In this document: positions 46,148 through 57,126 of the stretch, piece after piece | How the letters are laid out: the number at the start of each line of letters is the position of its first letter | How positions within the stretch are numbered: position 1 is the stretch's first letter | Assembly (NCBI RefSeq): GCF_009017415.1 | Contig: NC_092408.1 | Coordinates: forward strand, 1,240,001-1,304,000 | Direction of reading: 5' to 3' | Length of the DNA: 64,000 nt | Source: Aspergillus flavus | Taxonomy: Eukaryota > Ascomycota > Eurotiomycetes > Eurotiales > Aspergillaceae | Notes under the pieces: model-generated | The model's input: only the letters and a program-made list of their open reading frames with translations | What the model was told of the DNA's origin: nothing | The model's database searches: none | Made by a program: the position numbers and the translations under genes

Positions 46148-47219
46148 TTAGGGAAGGGTGTATCCACCATCGATCACTAAGTTTGCTCCTGTCATATAAC
46201 TCGACGCGTCCGATGCACAAAATACGTATGCCTGCAAGGATTCTCCCGTTAGCGATAGGGGTACGACATATAATCATGGAATGGAGCATCTTACCCCCTT
46301 TAACTCGTATGTTCCAGCCATTCTGCGGGCTGGGATCATGCTGAGCCACTTCTCTCGCAGCTCTGGTGGGTGATGATCCAAAATTTCAGTCGCGACGAAA
46401 CCCGGAGAGATGCAGTTCACGCGGCAGAAGTCCACCCACTCAACGGAGAGACACTTGGCTAACTGAACAACTCCAGCCTTGGAGGCATTATACTGTGACA
46501 ATACTTGTTAGCATGGGCTCCTGGAGAATCTAACACAACCAAGGTGCTGTTTCACATATGTTCAACCTACCGCGGCTTGCTTCTGGGGCACATTGACCAA
46601 CGCGGCGCTAACAGATGCGGTAAAGACGATATTACCGGATCCTTGTTCCTTGAACACCCGAGCAGCAGCCTGGGCTGTGTAAAATGCTCCGTCCAAGTTC
46701 ACATTCATGATTTGCTGCCACTGCTCTGTGGTGTAGTCCTCGGCTGCGACTGCGGTCGCGATGCCGGAGTTGGCAACCATGATGTCCAGCTTGCCAAAGT
46801 CGCGGACAATTTTCTGGACAGCCGCTTCGATCTCCTTCTGGTCACCCACATTGGCCTGGTACGCTGCGACTCTCACGTTGTGGGTCTTTGCAATAGAGGC
46901 CGCTGTGGCTTCGGCTGTGCTGGAGGAGTTGTAAATAATTGCCACCTGTTGAACAATCAGTCATCATTCAATATTTCTATGAACAAGAACTGAATCATGG
47001 AAGTCGACAATACTTACATCGGCACCAGCCTCCGCCAAAGCATTAGTAATCTCCAATCCAATACCCCGTGTACCACCTATAATTCAAACCAAAGCGATCA
47101 GTATCACCACCGGAAGAAATAGACCATTCAACCGCAGACTTACCGGTCACAATAGCCACTTTCCCCTTCAGGCTAAACGCCTGCATAACATGTTTGTTGT
47201 CGGGCTGTGCGAGAACCAT
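46148..47219 (-). CDS. Short-chain dehydrogenase, sorbose-reductase-like (copy 1)
   Basis: Model on the minus strand: exons 47219-47144, 47076-47018, 46945-46571, 46492-46295, 46231-46148, 263 residues. TGGTRGIG (25-32) binds NADP(H); VANSGIA, the catalytic Ser in TASVSA and YNASK (171-175) complete the classical SDR set; the C-terminus [10 protein letters not shown] is typical. It belongs with fungal mannitol dehydrogenase/sorbose reductase/L-xylulose reductase enzymes that interconvert ketoses and polyols in the cytosol. A second, related SDR lies at 55484-56432. The stop of the TF gene and of this gene face each other. An in-frame upstream ATG at 47276 exists, but 47219 gives the usual length. 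Confidence 0.87.
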
Positions 47220-47409
47220 ATTGCCAATCTTTGTACTCTCCTTCTCGTTCACATATAACCACAATAAACCAACCAAGAGTCCAAAGATAAAATGAGCAGT
47301 TTCAACTTGTATATATATTTTACCACAATATATCGCATTCAGAACTCAACCTCACGAAAGGAATATATACCTTGTAACCGCGCAGTCTAGACATAATGAT
47401 AGAGGTAAT

Positions 47410-47474
47410 CCGCACGGCAGTTCCACCCCATCTCGGCATACCCTAGGGCCCGGGTATCACCACTCCGCACGGAG
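47410..47474. promoter_or_regulatory. Paired CCGCACGG sites upstream of SDR copy 1
   Basis: CCGCACGG occurs at 47410-47417 and again at 47465-47472, the second inside the perfect palindrome CTCCGCACGGAG (47463-47474). They lie about 190 and 245 bases upstream of the SDR start. CCG-N2-CGG spacing is of the kind bound by dimeric Zn2Cys6 factors; the factor at 43522-46033 is a natural candidate, but this is inference. Confidence 0.45.
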
Positions 47475-48270
47475 ACCCCGCTCCGTGGAAATGTGGGATT
47501 CGGAGGACGGGTCCGTGATGTCTCTATCATCACTAGACCAGTTGGGTTGCGCTCGTAGTGCGTTTCATTGGTAGGTCTTGATTCTTTGCGTCATTGTACA
47601 TGAGTATGAGTATGAAGGGGTGTAGGGCAAGACATTAGGGCGTTCTGGATAATCATCTCGGCCCTAGGAAGGGGTCCCTTGCCTCCTCCCTCCCTTATTA
47701 CACCAACGCCGAAGATAGCAATTTCACAATCGCTGATGAACTCAGTACGGAAACATGAAAATGGGACAACCTCATTAAAGGCGTAGTGAACTCGTTCGCT
47801 CCGCGGTTGCTCGTCTACAATCCTGATGAAGTTGTGGAACTCGAAACATCAAAGCGGGTAGGTGTAGGAAGATCAGAAGGCGAGAGACCTTGTTATTCCC
47901 GGCAGGTAATCTTCTATTTTACTACGGAAGATGCCCATCGGAGTGATAGCGGGGACTGCATACCAAAACAGAGGGTGCTAGGGATGCGGGCTGTTCAAAC
48001 CTCAAGAACTATAATGGCTGATGTTGTAATCCATAGCATATATATCTTTTATTTACTTATAGAGGATACGATCTTAAGTATCAGCCAACTAGGCAATCAG
48101 TATATCTTTCCATTCAGTTGAATTGTTGCAGTGGTTTTATTGAAGTATTCTATGGAAGGGCTAGTGATAAAAGCGATGCGAAGATGTCAGGGATACCTCA
48201 GGCCCGATAATTGGCTGCTGAGTACGCGGAAAGGAAAGAGATCTATTAAGATAGCCTGATAAAAAGCTAG

Positions 48271-48337
48271 TAAGAGAAAAGGAAAGAAAGAAAGAAACAA
48301 AAGGAATAAAGGAATAAAAGAAAAGAAAAGAAAGAAC
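48271..48337. repeat. Polypurine AAAG-type tract
   Basis: A run made almost wholly of A and G, with repeated GAAA/AAGA units and two GGAATAAA copies. Simple-sequence DNA downstream of the trypsin-like gene; such tracts can adopt triplex forms or simply be slippage products. Confidence 0.6.
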
Positions 48338-48474
48338 TGGCGTAGAGAAAGCTAAGAGCTGCAGGGCACAGTGGGTGGTTAGACGACGAAGACTATCTCA
48401 TGAATAAGAAACAACGCTCGGAGAGACAAACAGGCATTAGGGGACGAAATTTGCTTAGATCAAACGACTGTGCT

Positions 48475-49952
48475 TTAGTTGGGGCAGCGACCAGGAGGAC
48501 AAAATATAAGTCGTAGGCCCAGTTTCCTATCTAGCTCCTCACACCATGACCACAGAAGATATGCATAGCTAAGCCTTAAGCGCTCATCGGATCCATGATG
48601 GATCCCTAAAGGGACAATCTTACCATTTTTCTTTGCGTACACAAGACTTCCAGAATCTCCATCTCGCGCAAACGGCTTCTCGGGGGACAGCCATTCGATC
48701 ACCAACTGTTTCGCCAGAGTGTCATCTCCAAGTGTCTGTTTCGAGTGGCTATCGTTATTTTCCAAATCTTCAATATCCACGAGTTGGCCTGTGGTTTGTC
48801 CGGTGGCAGCTCCATGCTTATGTACTTCCAGTGGAAGCATCTGCGTTAAGGACTTGAGAACATGTTCGCTATCAAGGAGAGCTGGGTCCCAGAGAGAGTC
48901 AACTAGAGGAATTCCTTCTGGCACAGAGAAAAGGGCATTGCAGTCTATGGCGTTGGATATATGGAGCAAATCCATCAGCTCAGCCGACAGCGTGTCTGCC
49001 TCGAGAAGACAGATACTATCGAAGCAACTTCGGAACCTAGGCAAGTGGTTCCGGAAGGCGGGTCTCCTCCTCCCTCGTCGCTCGAAGTTGGGCGCTGGAT
49101 GTAGCTGGACCGAATACATCTGATCATCAGTTTCAAGTTCAACTATATCTTCGATGCTATCGTCTAGGATATGGCCCACTGTAACGCCTACATGGCGCAC
49201 ACGGCCTCCATTGTGAGTATCCTCTTCCAGAAGACCTAAGAATCCTAGGCTGCCGAAAGAACGAGTAGGCTGCATCACTGCGGAAATAGACTGGGGTTCA
49301 ACACAAAGAATCTTACATGATACCTGAGGACGAATATTTCTGGGATCACGGCCCAATCGAAGCTCGAAATAAGGAACGTCCTGAAGAAATTCCGGCAGCT
49401 GGGGCTCCTCTTCACCATACCACAGGGCTACGAGACGGGTCGTACGATTATATGGCTGACTCCAGGTGTACGCGTAGATACTGAAGAGTGTTAGACCTAC
49501 CTCTTCAACTATGCCGAGGGGGAATATACAACTCACGATTCAATTCCACACAGTCGCTTTTTTACAGCCTCTTCCGTTGCCCATGTAAGCTCCTCCGGCG
49601 CATCTATATCGGGGACGGGCCTGCCTTCGAATTCAAGAGGCACGTATTGTCGGACAGTCTCCATATCTAGAATATTTCTGTCTTCATCTCGTTCCTCTGC
49701 CGGCCTTGTGAGTAGATCACGGAGATTGTCATCTGTTAGCCTGGAAATGACGTGTAATCGGAGCCTGCGCCTCCAATCGCGCCGGGCTCTTCTTTCTCGG
49801 TGTCTTCGACTTTCCTCTGTCTCAGGTACAAAGCACTGTTCCGATTGAGAACTGTCTTGCGCATTCATTGTAGCTGATATATCTGTTGATGACTTGGAAA
49901 ATGGTGATTCTGAGGAGCAGGCAGTCCGGCCCAGTGGTCTACTTAAACACAT
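48475..49952 (-). CDS. Trypsin-like serine protease domain protein (GDSGS)
   Basis: Model on the minus strand: exons 49952-49537 and 49480-48475, 473 residues; 56-base intron with GTGAGT donor, GTCTAACAC branch and TTCAG acceptor. The first 140 residues are charged and Arg-rich (RRHRERRARRDWRRRLRL). The second half has RHVGVTVGHILDDS, with His242 placed like the TAGHC His of trypsin-fold proteases, and FARDGDSGSLVYAKK with Ser415 in the GDSGS nucleophile motif, followed by VPLGIHHG, like the strand after the nucleophile. A candidate Asp lies in the stretch from about 245 to 260. No signal peptide is visible, so the protein may act inside the cell. Trypsin-like domains occur in fungal NLR-type incompatibility proteins and as stand-alone neighbours of them; no NLR is seen here. 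Internal start at 49868 is possible. Confidence 0.6.
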
Positions 49953-51808
49953 CGAACGAGCCCGAATTTTAGATACCGGGCCAGAGGTAAGGTGGCTCGG
50001 CGTCAGATTGACTAGTGGCTCTGTACCACGCTCGTGTCAATGAGAGAAACAAAAGCATCTCGGCTGGCGCTTACCCATGGCTGAGCTGTTACAAGGAAAT
50101 GGATCGACTATCTGAGACAGCAATTGGCGTTCAGACAACAGGTTGGGCTAATATTGTCGCACAGTGAGATTTTCCAAGGAAGTGAATCTCGCTATCAATT
50201 GCAGATTTTTTCTGGTCAGCAAATCACGTCTTGAAACGAGGGAATGGAAAAGGTGGTACCATTCAAGATCGATCAATAACGATACACTGCAACGCAACTA
50301 TTCCCAGGTCAGCAAATAACATTGGAAAGGCACTGAGGGAGCAGGGACATACATGTGTCGCCAACGAGAGACTTAAAGAGGAATAATGCTCAAGGTAGGA
50401 TGCTTTAGGAAAGATGGAGAAGGTATGGAGCTTTGCGTTACATCTGTCTTTATATAATAGAACACGGGCTTCGTTAAGGCGCCCATCCCTGTTACAAGGC
50501 TGGTCAATGCTCTGAATAGAGTCGCTATAGCGGGGTGTGCTCTCTTTGTGTGGTGGCCCTGGGAGTATGGGTAAAGAAAGGACCTGAAGGCATGTGGTAT
50601 CACTAAAGTGTGAATCTGTACCGCACCCTTACTGTTGGCTTTGTTCTTCTAGATACGTTATACTCTATGTTATCCTTGGGACTTAGATGGATTGTCAAAC
50701 GTAGAATACAAATGCGTTGGTGCACAAAGCCACAGGTCATCCATCTCTTCCGGTAGGAACACTGTTCACATCCATGGCAGTTGTCTATGGATAGCATCAT
50801 TGAAAGAAATCAAGAATTTAGGGTGAAGTCTTTATTCAAATAGCTTAATGGGCGCTTAGGTAAGGCACATACAATAAGGATATCCATTAACTGTGCTACA
50901 TGATAGTAGCCTGAAAGGGTCTGCAAACGTACTAGCTTGCACCTAATGTCAACATGATCATATTAGTTGCTTGAAGTTCAATGTGTTCTATATCATGTGC
51001 TCAATATGTAATGTAGCGGTAGCATAGCCTTCGTTGTCATGATATCAAAGAAGCTATGAATAAAGTAAAAAGGACAAAGAGACGAATGAAAATATTAACA
51101 CAGCACTCATTCACTATTGCTCCGCAAAAGAGCCAATCTAATCATGCAACGGTTGTTCCTAAAGAAGTTCATTTGCTTCCTTTCTATGCCTTTGCTTACC
51201 ATTAAAGCAATACACTTCGTGATCCCCACGGAATTATGGTTCTGCCTCCTTCTACAACCATTTCCGGGCGTAACAGCCACCCGCTTTGTAGCGGTGCTTG
51301 TCTGGCCGGGCCAGACATTTCCCGTGCCCAGTGATAGGAGCAGGGGCATTTCATTATCAGCATTACTGCCAAGCTCTTCATTCCAAAGAATGTTGTCATG
51401 GCCAAGATCTTCGTAGCTGACTTCCAAGTCATTGATTTCCTTGTTCAGTCTGTGAACTTTCCAGTCTGACCACCGCGGTATCTCCAAAGTTGCTGTGCTT
51501 TTGCCCACAATGAATATCATGTGGTGAACAAAGTAAATCTTTGCTGAGTCGATCATACCTGGGGAGAAGAGGCACAGCAGGCACCGAAGCCTTCCGTATC
51601 AATAGGATGCTTGTGGGAATCTCTACGCCTACGATAGAGAATCACTGTCTCCTGGCACTTATCCGCATATCACTATCTAGACATGAATGCCGGTCACTTA
51701 CGATATTCGAAGCGTCTAAATAATTTTCATCCATTCATACTGCCATGTAGTGTAGCTATGGTAGGATGTCTCTATATAGTCCTAGATACGTAACGACGAC
51801 AAAATGGA
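49953..51808. other. Intergenic, about 1.9 kb
   Basis: Promoter of the protease-like gene, then unassigned DNA. The minus-strand frame 51556-51107 (149 codons) contains LLLSLGTG, reminiscent of patatin-like proteins, but has no GxSxG or DG/A dyad; it is not called. Confidence 0.4.
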
Positions 51809-52555
51809 TCAATTATCCTTACTCTGATGCTCAGGTGTACCATTAATGACCAGGTCCGCCGGGAGGCGCCTTTCAGAAATAGTCTGCGCATTTAGGAAGT
51901 CGTTTTGGTCCACCCTCCTGAATCCATCATCAAGGGTTGGTTCGATTCCCGCCAGAACATGTCGCTTTGCAACCCGCTCCCTAGCTACCTGTAAATCTGC
52001 CTCCACGAACACACGATAGTCGACCATAGATGCCACGTCCCGCCACTGCAGCTCATCTAATAGCAAGTAGTTACCTTCCAGGATGATGATTGACGTATCT
52101 GGGGTTATGGAGATACCGTCGGTGACGGGGTCCTTCTTCTCATGGTCAAATGAGGGGGCATATAAGATCTCCGAGGACGAGGGAGATGGAGGTGGGGTTG
52201 TCTGATTGTGAAAAGGGCTCGTGTCCTTCTCTGCCCACTTGCGCAACCTCTGGACGAACGTTATGAACCCTGACACGTCGAATGTCCATGGGGCTCCTCG
52301 ACGGACATAGGCCTCCTCTCGGTTGGGGAGCTGGTCCAGCTCTGCTCGCGATAGATGGAAGCCGTCCATCGGAACGCATACCGTGTGACGGCGGATGCTT
52401 GCCGGCATTGCATTTAGGCGCTCGGTGAGCGCATTTGCCAAGGTGGTCTTTCCAGACCCTGGGGCTCCGGCGATTGCGACGAGAAATCTAGGCTTGTCGT
52501 GTATGATGGCGCGGCTGTAGATTGATTCCACGACTTGAGCGTATACGGCGTCCAT
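51809..52555 (-). CDS. P-loop sugar/nucleoside kinase-like protein
   Basis: Single-exon 248-residue protein. GAPGSGKTT at residues 30-38 is the Walker A loop; VCVPMDGFHLSRAELD holds the acidic substrate loop (DGFH) typical of the uridine-kinase/phosphoribulokinase/PanK-like group; SIIILEGNYLLLDE is the family's Walker-B-like strand; later comes RVAKRHVLAGIEPTLDDGFRRVDQND. Relatives include yeast YFH7 and bacterial fructose-kinase-like FrcK proteins. Its neighbours, a polyol dehydrogenase, a ketose-reductase-like SDR and a sugar transporter, suggest a ketose or polyol-derived sugar as substrate. About 60 residues rich in Pro/Ser (near 110-140) are an insertion compared with the bacterial proteins. 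Cytosolic. Confidence 0.82.
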   Translation of the reverse strand: MDAVYAQVVESIYSRAIIHDKPRFLVAIAGAPGSGKTTLANALTERLNAMPASIRRHTVCVPMDGFHLSRAELDQLPNREEAYVRRGAPWTFDVSGFITFVQRLRKWAEKDTSPFHNQTTPPPSPSSSEILYAPSFDHEKKDPVTDGISITPDTSIIILEGNYLLLDELQWRDVASMVDYRVFVEADLQVARERVAKRHVLAGIEPTLDDGFRRVDQNDFLNAQTISERRLPADLVINGTPEHQSKDN

Positions 52556-53148
52556 ATTGGATTAAAAGTGGCACAAGCCTCAGACAATTTTCAAATGGTG
52601 CTTCCTAGTTTTATATTAGTCTAAGCCCTTTATGCGATTGACAATGCGACATACCGTTGGTGTGACCTAGTAAACGTTAGTAGAGAGAACCACTAGCCAC
52701 CTATACTTCAAGGACTTAAAGTAGACTGTGAAGGTCAGAGGATCAGATGAGGGACTCTTGCTCCGCTTTTAATGCAGTTGGTCCATGAGCGAGGCAGCAT
52801 AACCTTAGTTCCACGGATCACAGTCGTCCGGCAATAGCAGGATTTCGGTATCGTCTCCTTGTGGAGAAAACTTCGATTGGGTGTCGATGTCGCATGTGGA
52901 GCTGCTGGCCCTGTATACCAACTCATCGTGCTGAAAATGGACCGCGGAAGGGTGCTCACGATCACCGCTCTAAGTCCATCCCATCATACATAGGGTGGTC
53001 CAACACTGATTGGCATGATTCACAGACTCTAAGATCTTTCCTGGTACTACAGAATTTGGGACACCTTTATTTGGTGTTTTTCAACTTGTAAATAATAGAG
53101 TATTTCTCATCTTCATTTTACAGTTCGTTAATTCGATTAAGTCCTGTT
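52556..53148. other. Intergenic between kinase and dehydrogenase
   Basis: Promoter of the kinase and 3' side of the dehydrogenase. No gene recognised. Confidence 0.4.
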
Positions 53149-54499
53149 CTACCGTCCCTGATACCCCTCGATAATCACTTTGATGACACTCTCCTTTCCT
53201 TGCCTAACCAGCTCGAATGCCTGCTCAGCCTCCTCAAACGTATACCGGTTGGTAATGAGACGCTTGACATCCACCTTTCCACTAGCAATTAAGTCCACGG
53301 CAGTCGAATAGCAACCAGTGCTGTAACGAATAGACCCGCGGATAGTCAAGTCGCGAATACAAGCAGTTGTAATTGGGAACATAACATTCTATAAAGCCCC
53401 TTATTAGCATAATTCCAGTTCCATGACCCCAGTCAATTGCCTAGCACTACTCACCTCACGTCCCATTCCAGCCTGAACATAAGTACCGCCCTTCTTCGTC
53501 AAGTGTATTCCAGTCTGAATACAAGGTTGTGCACCAGTAGCCTCAAGAACAACATCCGGGCCCTCGCCTAAGTCGAACTGTTCCTTAATAATCTTCGCCA
53601 ATTTCTCACTCCACTCCTCGGGAGACACATCAGCCGGAGGTGGAGGGGGTACAAAGACATCATCTGCGCCAAAGGTCTTCGCAAACTCCGCACGAGACTT
53701 GCTAATGTCGACGCCGATGACCTTCTTGGCGCCGTAGGCCTTGCTGACAGCCTGGCAGAGGAGACCAATAGGACCGCAGCCGAAGACCACGATCTTCTGG
53801 TTCGCCCTCACGTTTCCGACCTTGGTAATCTGGCATGCGACCGCGACTGGCTCGACCATGGCTCCTTCCTCCATGTTCATGTGATCGGGAATGGGGTAGC
53901 AGAAGTCAGACTGGGTGATGTAGTATTTCGACAAAGTTCCATCGTGGGGAGGAGTTGCTGCGAAGCGGTCGTTCGGACAAAGGTTGTACGAGCCACTGTG
54001 ACAGTACTCGCAGCTGAAATATTCATTAGAGATCACTCGCTCCTATATAAAAGTCATAGACACTTACTGTCTGCAGGGAATACCAGGCTCGATGGCAACA
54101 CGATCGCCAACCTTCAGGTTCTTGACGGCCGATCCGACTTCCATAACAGTTCCTGAGCTTTCATGGCCGAGAACGATGGGGCTTGTGAGAACAAAATCTG
54201 GATATCATTCATTAGTCCAGTTCCATTCCCATGCAAGTTGTCGTTTATCGTCACCTACCGCCGATTCTGCCTCTTTGCCAGTAATGCACGTCAGATCCGC
54301 AGATACCTGTTTGGGCGATCTGAACGCGCACATCCCAGGGATCCTGGAGCGCGGGAACTGGTCTATCTTCGAAGGCGACATCCTTAACGGCCTTGAGGAC
54401 GAAGGAGGGGTTTGAGTCTTGCTATTTCTCCGAAAAGTCAAATTAGCAACTCTTCGTGCATAACTAGATGTTCAAGTGCACAGTTTAACTTACCGTCAT
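53149..54499 (-). CDS. Zinc polyol dehydrogenase (sorbitol/xylitol type)
   Basis: Model on the minus strand: exons 54499-54494, 54421-54259, 54197-54068, 54013-53455, 53388-53149, 365 residues. The first exon holds only two codons (ATG ACG). Catalytic zinc ligands: Cys43 in [10 protein letters not shown] and His68-Glu69 in LGHES; structural zinc: Cys98, Cys101, Cys104 and Cys112 in [27 protein letters not shown] is the NAD-binding glycine loop and [14 protein letters not shown] supplies the Asp that favours NAD. The enzyme would oxidise sorbitol, xylitol or a similar polyol to the 2-ketose in the cytosol. It lies between the kinase and the SDR, all on the minus strand. Minus-strand TATATAT at 54623-54629 is a plausible TATA box. 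Confidence 0.92.
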
Positions 54500-55483
54500 G
54501 ATGATCCTATGTAATATGGAAACAGAAGCAAATAACACTGATACTGCAAAAGTTTCCAAATAAAGAAGAGCCTTTCAATAGTAAACCATCTCATCGGGAT
54601 AAATAAATTTCGTATCTCCTGATATATACTCCGCAAAAACATACCTCCATGTCTACCCCGCGAGATGAGCTCCGAACCCCACCCATCCACATCGACGTAA
54701 TGCCGGGCGGGCACGGCAGCCCGCCAATACCGGGGCAATGCCGGTCCGGACTCCAGGCCCCGTTCAAGGCACCTCAGCCCGTCGCGAGCGGAATGGGGCC
54801 TCCGTTTCGGCTAGGCCTCCTCGGACAGTGGCCTGACGGACACCAAACAGGTCCGGAATTCAGACGGTCCATGGTTTCTTCGGCACGCACGGAGTATTCT
54901 GTGGGGATGCTCGTGTCAATGTCAGTTGAGGTCGATGGGTGTTACTCCACTTGTTGTCTTGATCTTGGTCTGTCTTGGAAGGTATGTCCGGCGTTGTGGG
55001 TGATATAATCTCAGGGGTATTATTTGTGTTGGTGTTAATTATTCCTGTCTCCGGCGTTGAGTCGATCATATTATGTGGTTTAGAATGTAGTATTCTAGAG
55101 TTATAGTAACTTAGGAGATAAAACGATGTGTGAAGTAGAGATATATATTTCCAGAAGGCAAAGTAGACAAGGCGATAATAGCGCAAAGACAAGCAAGACA
55201 AAAATGTACCAAACAAAAGTGAAAATAAAAATAAAAAGGAAGTAAATTATTTAAGTTTGATATATATATATAGCAAGATGAGACTAATACCTTACGAATT
55301 GTGTGAAGGTTATGTATGTAATTCGAAATGGTTTTTCATAGCTATAGGCCGCAACAATATACCAAAAACAAAGCGTCACCATTGAATGCATCCCAAATGC
55401 CCCAATCGAAAAGTACAAATCGAAAACCTTTTCACCAAATCTATATGCTCTAAAAGTCAAGTCATCAAAAAGGAACATAACAT
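54500..55483. promoter_or_regulatory. Promoter region of polyol dehydrogenase, CGG/CCG-rich
   Basis: From about 54690 to 54900 CGG and CCG triplets are dense, including TCCGGA palindromes near 54747 and 54852 and CGGGCGGGC near 54706. These resemble targets of Zn2Cys6 factors and, for GC-rich parts, of CreA-type repressors. The rest, to 55483, shows no gene. Confidence 0.4.
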
Positions 55484-56432
<949 letters not shown>

Positions 56433-57126
56433 TTTGTGAGGTAATTTAATGTCGGAGTTAGGAAAAGCTTTTAAACGTGCGTGTTGAAGATGGAAACAAC
56501 CAACAGTATTGGTTTTCTGCAGTGTGACTTCTCTTTACATCCATCCGGCCTCAGTAGGATATTTTATACCCTCGATCATTCTCCAAGGTCCACGGTAACG
56601 CCCACTAGGACTGTGAAGTCCATCGCGGACTCTGAATCCATATCTCCCACTTCGCATGTCACTGTCCGTCATCCCGGCTCCGTGACCCACGCGAGGAAAT
56701 CCTCGAGTCGGGATGGCGTCTCCCATTATCATCCGAGACCGGACATGGCAGTCCGCTGGAAACGGCCCCGCCTGTCCGTTCCATCTCTAAGCTCGATTCG
56801 GCGATAGACACGAGTTAAGCCCCACGCATCTTCGGCACTAAAAAAGGCTCAGTTAACTCTGCTAGTAATGCTTTAGCCGGTTTACCCCCGCGTGGCTGCC
56901 AGTTAAAGTTTCTGGGGTAGTCTCAGCCCCGGTCACGGGCTATGGCCAACCCTGAGCCTGCCGTATCAGCGACGTTAGATGGAGATGGGGCCATCCCTAC
57001 ACAATGCCTTGGTCAATGATGTAGCCTCCATCCATTTATTTATATACCCGTAAATCGGACTGGTTCGCGCACGCCCTAAATGAATTTGACCCTTGTCTGG
57101 CTTCACATCACAACTATTAGGCCATT
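56433..57126. promoter_or_regulatory. Shared divergent promoter, SDR and sugar transporter
   Basis: TTTAGCC at 56872-56878 is GGCTAAA on the minus strand, the known XlnR/AraR-type target. CCCCGC at 56886-56891 and CTGGGG at 56912-56917 fit the CreA consensus SYGGRG. TATATA at 57041-57046 sits about 80 bases before the transporter ATG. Together they suggest induction by a pentose/polyol factor and glucose repression; binding is not shown. Confidence 0.5.

Larger units (their letters stand above)
47220..48474. other. Intergenic with CGG palindromes and purine tract
   Basis: Upstream of SDR copy 1. Contains the CCGCACGG sites (separate entry) and a purine-only tract at about 48271-48337 made of AAAG/AAGA units. 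No gene recognised; a frame at 47786-48121 has no family likeness. Confidence 0.45.

Noticed and set aside
51107..51556. Minus-strand frame with LLLSLGTG, patatin-like
   Set aside because: The catalytic GxSxG and DG/A elements are missing and no neighbouring exon supplies them.
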